From: JAZGGS01 sp963749485
GTDB taxonomy: Bacteria; Bacteroidota; Ignavibacteria; Ignavibacteriales; Ignavibacteriaceae
Length of the DNA: 51,644 bases
Reading direction: 5' to 3'
Assembly (NCBI GenBank): GCA_963749485.1
Contig: CAVVMV010000005.1
Span: forward strand, 1 to 51,644
Shown: in pieces, positions 46,453 through 51,644 of the stretch
How the letters are laid out: every line of letters begins with the position of its first letter
Numbering within the stretch: position 1 is the first letter of the stretch
The notes under the pieces: model-generated
Seen by the model: only the letters and a program-made list of their open reading frames with translations
What the model was told of the DNA's origin: nothing
Database searches by the model: none
Translations under genes and position numbers: made by a program

Positions 46453-48955
46453 TTATGTAGTAATAATCTTTACAGGAACTACCTTCCAAATCTTTTCGGC
46501 ATATTCTTTTATTGAGCGATCACTTGAAAATTTAGCAACGCGTGCAACATTAAGCACCGTTTTCTTTGTCCATTCGTTTGTATTTATATATAGTTCGCTT
46601 ACTTTATCCTGGGCATCGATATAAGACTGATAATCAGCAAACAAACAGTAATAATCATCGTTTAATAGTTTTTCTATTATAGGTTTAAAAATCCCTGGTT
46701 CGCTGGCGTTAAAGTAATTAGAGCTAATCATATCAATTATTTTTTTCAGTTCCTTATTGCCTTCATAGTACTCAAGCGGATTGTATCCGTTTTCTTTAAG
46801 CTTAACAACTTCATCTGCCAGTAAGCCAAAAATAAAAATATTTTCTTCACCTACTTCTTCTCTTATTTCTATATTAGCACCATCCATCGTACCAATAGTT
46901 AATGCCCCGTTAAGCGCAAACTTCATATTTCCTGTACCCGATGCTTCCAGTCCAGCCATAGAAATTTGCTCAGATAGATCGGAAGCAGGAATAATTTTTT
47001 CTGCAAGTGTAACAGAATAGTTCTTAAGGAAGACAACTTTCAATTTATCTCCTACTTCAGGATCGTTATTAACAATATCACCAACAGAATTAATAAGTTT
47101 GATGATAAGCTTAGCCATAAAATAAGCTGGGGCTGCCTTACCCCCGAAAATAACAGTGCGCGGAACCATCGCTATTTCAGGATTTTCTTTAATTCTATTG
47201 TACAATGTAATAACGTGAAAAATATTTAGAAGCTGGCGCTTGTATTCATGAAATCTTTTTATCTGGACATCGAACATTGATTCCGGATTAATCGAAATGT
47301 TATGTTCGCTATCTATATAATCAATTAATAATTTTTTATTGAGCCATTTTGCGCTCCTCCAGCTTTCCAGAAAAGTTTCATCGTCAACAAAAGATTCAAG
47401 CTGTCTAAATTTTTCCAGATCTTTAAGCCATGCATCTCCAATTTTATCGGTTATAATATTGGATAAGAAAGGATTCGCTGTCTTTAGCCATCTGCGTGGT
47501 GTAATACCATTTGTAACATTAAGGAATTTTCCAGGGTAGATTTTATTAAAGTGATGGAAAATCTTTGTCTTAATAATCTCTGTATGTAAAGCAGCAACAC
47601 CATTAACGGCAAAACTTCCAACAATAGCAAGGTTCGCCATCCTTACGGTTCTTTCCGGTGCTTCTTTTATAATTGATAATTCTGCTAAAATCTTTTTATC
47701 GGTTGTATAGTTTTCTTTTACGTATTCTAAAAATCTACGATTAATTTCGTGCACAATCTGAATATGCCTTGGCAGAAGCTCTTCAAACAGTTGCAGCGAC
47801 CATTCTTCTAAAGCTTCCGGCACTACTGTATGATTTGTATATGCAAAAGTTTTGCACGTAATTTTCCATGCATTATCCCAACTAAAATTTTCTTGGTCAA
47901 TTAAAATCCTCATTAGCTCAGGAATTGCAATAACAGGATGAGTATCATTCAGTTGTATAGCAGTTTTATCTGCAAAATTATCAAAGGTGTCATGGTTAAT
48001 TTTATATTTTCGTATAATATCCTGCAGAGTTGCAGATACAAAAAAGTACTGCTGCTTTAACCTTAAAAACTTGCCTTCAAGATAGGAATCGTTAGGATAG
48101 AGTACTTTTGATATAGTTTCTGAATCGGTTTTAGTTGCGACTGCTGCTACATAATTGCCAGCGTTAAAATCTTTAAAACTAAAATCCTTGCAAGCTCTCG
48201 CTTCCCATAACCTGAGGTTATTAACTGTATTATTTCCATAGCCAGGAATTGGAACATCATAGGCCATAGCTAATACATCTTCTGTATCAATCCATTCAAA
48301 TTTATAATCTGCCGTTTTCAGTTTCCACTTTTCTTGTCTTTCCATAAAACTTAACGCGGAATTCGAGTCTCCTCCTCATAATATCCCAGGGATTTCCATC
48401 ACTTAACCAGTTATCAGGATACTCAACCTGGAAACCATTCTCAATCTCCTGCTCAAAAATTCCGTATTCGTATCTTATGCCGTAGCCAAATGCTGGTAAT
48501 TCCAGAGTTGCCATCGAATCGAGATAACAGGCAGCAAGGCGACCCAGTCCGCCATTACCCAGACCCATATCATGTTCAAAATCTCTTATCTCTTCTAAGC
48601 TGTAGCCATCCTCTTTAAGAATTTTATAACACTCATCATAATAATCCATATTGATAAGTGCATTGCCCAACAATCTTCCCATCAAATATTCCAGTGATAA
48701 GTAATAAACTCTTTTAACATCCTGCTGGTAGTATTGCCGCTGTGTTCTAAGCCACTTTCTTACAAGCCGGTCTCTTACTGCCAGGGAAAGAGCAAAATAG
48801 GCATCATCACCGGAAGCAGTAATTCTATCTCTAACCAATCTGAATTCAAGATTTTCGGCAAATTGATTTGAGATTGAATATGAATCAGGGGCTTTACCAT
48901 CAGTAAAAAAGACTGACGATTTGTTATTTACAACGTTTTGTTCTTTTTCATCCAT
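46453..48955 (-). CDS. glgP: Glycogen/starch phosphorylase (one frameshift)
   Basis: Releases glucose-1-phosphate from alpha-1,4-glucan. YYLSLEYLMGRLLGNALINM, FEHDMGLGNGGLGRLAACYL, then a one-base insertion near 48325 and on to TAIQLNDTHPVIAIPELMRI, FAYTNHTVVPEALEEW, and LEASGTGNMKFALNGALTIG, where the Lys binds PLP (near residue 677), followed by TMDGANIEIREEVGEEN. Rejoined about 833 residues, typical. Upstream is a 208-base gap to the divergent alkaline phosphatase gene. Confidence 0.96.
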
Positions 48956-49031
48956 ATCATTCTATTGCATCTTATAATAAATTTGGAGCTAAATTTAAGA
49001 TTGTATCTGAATAATACAAAATAGTTCTAAG

Positions 49032-49054
49032 TAAAAACTAATTTATAGTTTTTA
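49032..49054. repeat. Perfect inverted repeat in the glgP/phosphatase promoter gap
   Basis: TAAAAACTA and TAGTTTTTA, nine pairs with a five-base loop (ATTTA). It lies midway between two divergent genes, about 77 bases before glgP and 110 before the phosphatase gene. It may be an operator; the all-A/T sequence keeps confidence low. Confidence 0.35.
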
Positions 49055-49163
49055 GATCAAACCAAAAAATACCAGATGAAAATAGCAGATAGCAATTTTA
49101 TTTCTGGTAGGAATTTATCATATTTATTTTGCCCTAAAAATTTTTTTACCCTTGGAGAAATGA

Positions 49164-50481
49164 ATGCGCTCATTTACCGTTGCACTTATTGTATTAGTTT
49201 TGATATTTATAACTGCTAGTATGCTAAGGTACAACACCACGAGTGCCCAAGACATACCTACCGGTAACGTAATTTTTATTCATCCCGATGGAACATCTTT
49301 GGCTGCGTGGAATGCAACCCGGATACTGTACTACGGAACGGATGGAACATTAAACTGGGATAGACTTACGCATATCGGTTTGTACCAGGGACATACTAAG
49401 AACACTCTCACTGCTTCTTCGCATGCTGGTGCTACAATTCATGCCTACGGTGTTAAGGTCGATTATGATTCTTACGGTATGGATGGAACTAATCACTTAA
49501 ATTCTCTATCCGGCTACAATAAATAGTATAATGATGGAAGTACGGGATAATGGAATAAATATCGGAATAATTAATTCGGGAACAATAGTTGAACCCGGCA
49601 GCGGCGTGTTTGTAACCAGCGATGTTTCCAGGGAGAATGATGAAGATATTGCAATAAAAATTATAGAATCGGGTGCGGATTTAATACTTTCTGGTGGTGA
49701 GAAGCTATTAATTCCCGAAGGAGTTGAGGGAAGGCATGGACCCGGCAAAAGAAATGATGGTTTAAACTTAATTGAAAGCGCAAAGCAAAACGGATATTAC
49801 GTTGTTTATAACAGGGAGGAATTGTTAAACTTACCCCAAGACGCAGAAAAAGTCCTTGGTGTATTTGCTCATCATCATACTTTTAATGATAGATCGGAAG
49901 AGGAACTTACCAGGCTTGGTTTACCAAACTATAAAACAACCGCCCCTACTTTAGCTGAGATGACAAACGCGGCAATAAAATTCTTATCTAAAAAGGAAGG
50001 GGATTTCTTTCTTGTAGTAGAAGAAGAGGGTACAGATAATTTCGGAAATGCTAACAATGCCAACGGGTTCTTTGAAGCTTTAAAACGAGCAGATGATGCA
50101 ATAGGAATTGCATATAATTTCTTGCTTAAAAATCCTAATACATTAATAATAACTGCAGCAGATAGTGAGGCAGGAGGTTTGGAATTGCGTGGATTTACAG
50201 TTAAAAGTATGAACCCGGATTTGCCGCTTCCGTTAACAGATAATAACGGTGCTCCCTTAGATGGAAAGAATGGGCAGGGAACCCCGCCTTTCATTTCTGC
50301 ACCCGATAAATCAGGAAATACTCTTCCGTTTTCAGTTGCCTGGTCGTCTTACGGAGATGTTTGTGGCTCTGTTGTAGCTAAAGCTGAAGGACTTAATGCC
50401 GAACTGATGAAAGGAAAAACAGATAATACCGATATTTATCGAATAATGTATGCAACACTATTTGGAAAGATTTTAAACTAA
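49164..50481 (+). CDS. Exported alkaline phosphatase-family protein (one frameshift)
   Basis: Signal peptide about 1-29 (ALIVLVLIFITASML, cleavage near TTSAQ). VIFIHPDGTSLAAWNATR holds the first metal Asp; LTASSHAGATIHAYGVKVD includes the likely nucleophile Ser. One extra T near 49524 splits the frame; without it GYNKSIMMEVRDNG continues. Then VFVTSDVSREN, FAHHHTFNDR, FLVVEEEGTDNFGNANNANG and NTLIITAADSEAGG. In the classical family the last two read like EG-ID-x-x-x-H-x-N and TADHETGG; here Asn and Ser replace the His. Rejoined about 438 residues. Confidence 0.85.
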
Positions 50482-50492
50482 AAATGGTTTTA

Positions 50493-50882
50493 TTATTCAG
50501 GTAATATTGCTGTTGCCTCAATCTCCACAACAAAATTAGGATCAATTAGAGACTTAACTTCAATCATTGTTGTAGCAGGTTTTATATTCCTGAAAAACTC
50601 TCCGTGCGCTTTTCCAATAGCCGACCAATCTTTGATGTTGGTTACATAAATTCTCGTCCTTATAACATCTTCAAGGGAGCCACCCGCTTCATTTATTGCT
50701 CTTTCAATTTTCCGAATGATAAACTTCGTCTGCTGATACGGATCGTTAGCCGCAATAATTTTATCCCGGTCGATAGCAGATGTTCCGGAAACTTCCACCA
50801 CTCTGCCAATTTTTACAGCACGGGAATATCCAATCTGGTCTTCCCAGATTGCACTGCTCGAAATATTAGCTCTGTCCTTCAT
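50493..50882 (-). CDS. RidA/YjgF-family protein
   Basis: 129 residues. Family features: GYSRAVKIGRVVEVSGTSAI, an Arg near 102-108 region (DVIRTRIYVTNIKDW), and PATTMIEVKSLIDPNFVVEI with the terminal Glu. Members with the conserved Arg hydrolyse reactive enamines and imines from PLP enzymes. Follows the AlkD-like gene by 10 bases on the same strand, and converges on the phosphatase gene with 11 bases between. Confidence 0.9.
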   Translation of the reverse strand: MKDRANISSSAIWEDQIGYSRAVKIGRVVEVSGTSAIDRDKIIAANDPYQQTKFIIRKIERAINEAGGSLEDVIRTRIYVTNIKDWSAIGKAHGEFFRNIKPATTMIEVKSLIDPNFVVEIEATAILPE

Positions 50883-50892
50883 TTTATGTCTC

Positions 50893-51597
50893 TTATATTT
50901 TACTTAATAAATATTTTTTTCTTTTTACTTCAGGAAATTTTTCAATTGCGTAACGGAGCATTGTGCGGGGCATTTTTTTATACCGTGGTTTAAGAAATTT
51001 TTCTTCGGCATTTAAATTCTTCTTTCCAATTTCTCTTAACATCCATCCAACTGCTTTATGAATCAAAGCGTGACTATCATCTAACAGAATATCCGAGATG
51101 TTAAAAGTAGTTCCAAACTTTCCTGCTCTAATAAAAGTAAAAGTTGATAAAATTGCTATTCTACGCTCCCATAAATTTTTTGAACGTGCAAAATCATGCA
51201 ACAATTTTTTATCCCGTTCTAACAAATGTTCGCCTACAATTTTAGGAGCAGATATATCTACAAGGTCCCAATTATTTATTGCTTTCCTGTTACGAATATA
51301 AAATTTGAAAACTTTTTCCTTTTCTTTTTCGTCTCCTTGTTCATACTTGCCCTGCAAAATCAAAAGCCCGATCATTCTTTCTTCATGAATTTTTGAAACT
51401 ATAAGTTCTCTAATATCATCGAAGTTCAGGTTTTTAAATTCCTTTGCAATTTGTCTTTGCACTGGCATTTTAATTCCTGCAAAAACATCACCTTCTCCAT
51501 ATTCCCCCACGCCGGTTTTGAAGAACCACTGCAAAGATTTAGCTTGCTGTTTATTAGATTCTGCTTTAATTCTCTTTTCGAATTCTCTCAGATTCAT
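50893..51597 (-). CDS. AlkD-like DNA alkylation repair protein
   Basis: 234 residues of paired helices (HEAT-like). VGEYGEGDVFAGIKMPVQRQ and WDLVDISAPKIVGEHLL are hallmark AlkD words; NLWERRIAILSTFTFIRAGK follows, and HKAVGWMLREIGKK lies near the C-terminus. AlkD-type enzymes excise alkylated (N3/N7) purines without base flipping; the conserved Trp and Asp (WDLVD, WERR) are present. Intact and near the window end. Confidence 0.93.
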   Translation of the reverse strand: MNLREFEKRIKAESNKQQAKSLQWFFKTGVGEYGEGDVFAGIKMPVQRQIAKEFKNLNFDDIRELIVSKIHEERMIGLLILQGKYEQGDEKEKEKVFKFYIRNRKAINNWDLVDISAPKIVGEHLLERDKKLLHDFARSKNLWERRIAILSTFTFIRAGKFGTTFNISDILLDDSHALIHKAVGWMLREIGKKNLNAEEKFLKPRYKKMPRTMLRYAIEKFPEVKRKKYLLSKI

Positions 51598-51644
51598 TCA
51601 ATCTTCAATTGATGATGATAGATTTTAATATCCAGAAAACAAAT

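Overview
The window looks like AT-rich chromosomal DNA from an Ignavibacteria-type member of the Bacteroidota/Chlorobi lineage. The main pointers are the type IX secretion (T9SS) C-terminal sorting domains with the NYPNPFNP signature (the cytochrome at 2462, the broken gene at 16238 and the nuclease-like protein at 17552), bshA for bacillithiol, a TonB-receptor remnant with a carboxypeptidase-regulatory N-domain, and several DUF4097-like solenoid proteins. The taxonomic call is inference from gene content.

Layout. 1-6.4 kb: a Cys/Met PLP enzyme, rpiA, and a possible sigma-54 redox module made of a PAS/AAA+/Fis activator with a four-Cys cluster, a TPR protein, an eight-haem T9SS-sorted cytochrome c and a 37-residue membrane miniprotein. 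Two -24/-12-like sites lie in front of the TPR/cytochrome pair and the miniprotein. 6.4-10 kb: an Ig-like exported protein, tRNA-Arg(CCT), and an ECF sigma / HEAT anti-sigma / DUF4097 beta-solenoid operon. 10-16.2 kb: HAD phosphatase, RmlD-like reductase and PfkB kinase on the minus strand; bshA, a DNPH1-like hydrolase, an RNA m5C methyltransferase and its separate PUA partner on the plus strand. 16.2-21.3 kb: T9SS-exported proteins, an ArsC-like protein, a truncated TonB receptor and a solenoid lipoprotein. 21.4-26 kb: lrp-glnA, a glycosyltransferase, a 49-residue Lys-rich miniprotein, and a second ECF sigma / Cys-rich soluble anti-sigma followed by FmdB and rhodanese proteins. 26-32 kb: a cNMP/GAF histidine-kinase-like protein, miaA, a decayed glycosyltransferase and a GlcD-like oxidase. 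32-42.5 kb: a long minus-strand cluster yggS-divIVA-PNP-membrane protein-ileS-dksA/traR-lspA-lspA-rluD-cysS, recalling the conserved ylmE-divIVA-ileS-lspA-rluD order of many bacteria. 42.7-51.6 kb: pta, TerB-like, MarR-GNAT, VOC protein, glycogen phosphorylase, an atypical alkaline phosphatase, RidA and AlkD-like genes.

A general feature is the number of broken reading frames: about sixteen genes carry one or more single-base indels, including glnA, cysS, miaA, glgP and one lspA, which a living cell should need. Several lie in short homopolymers. Uncorrected sequencing error is the simplest reading, so merged coordinates are given for these genes. Two loci (the TonB receptor at 19759 and, less certainly, the T9SS protein at 16238) look more truly decayed. 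No CRISPR array, phage or insertion sequence was seen.
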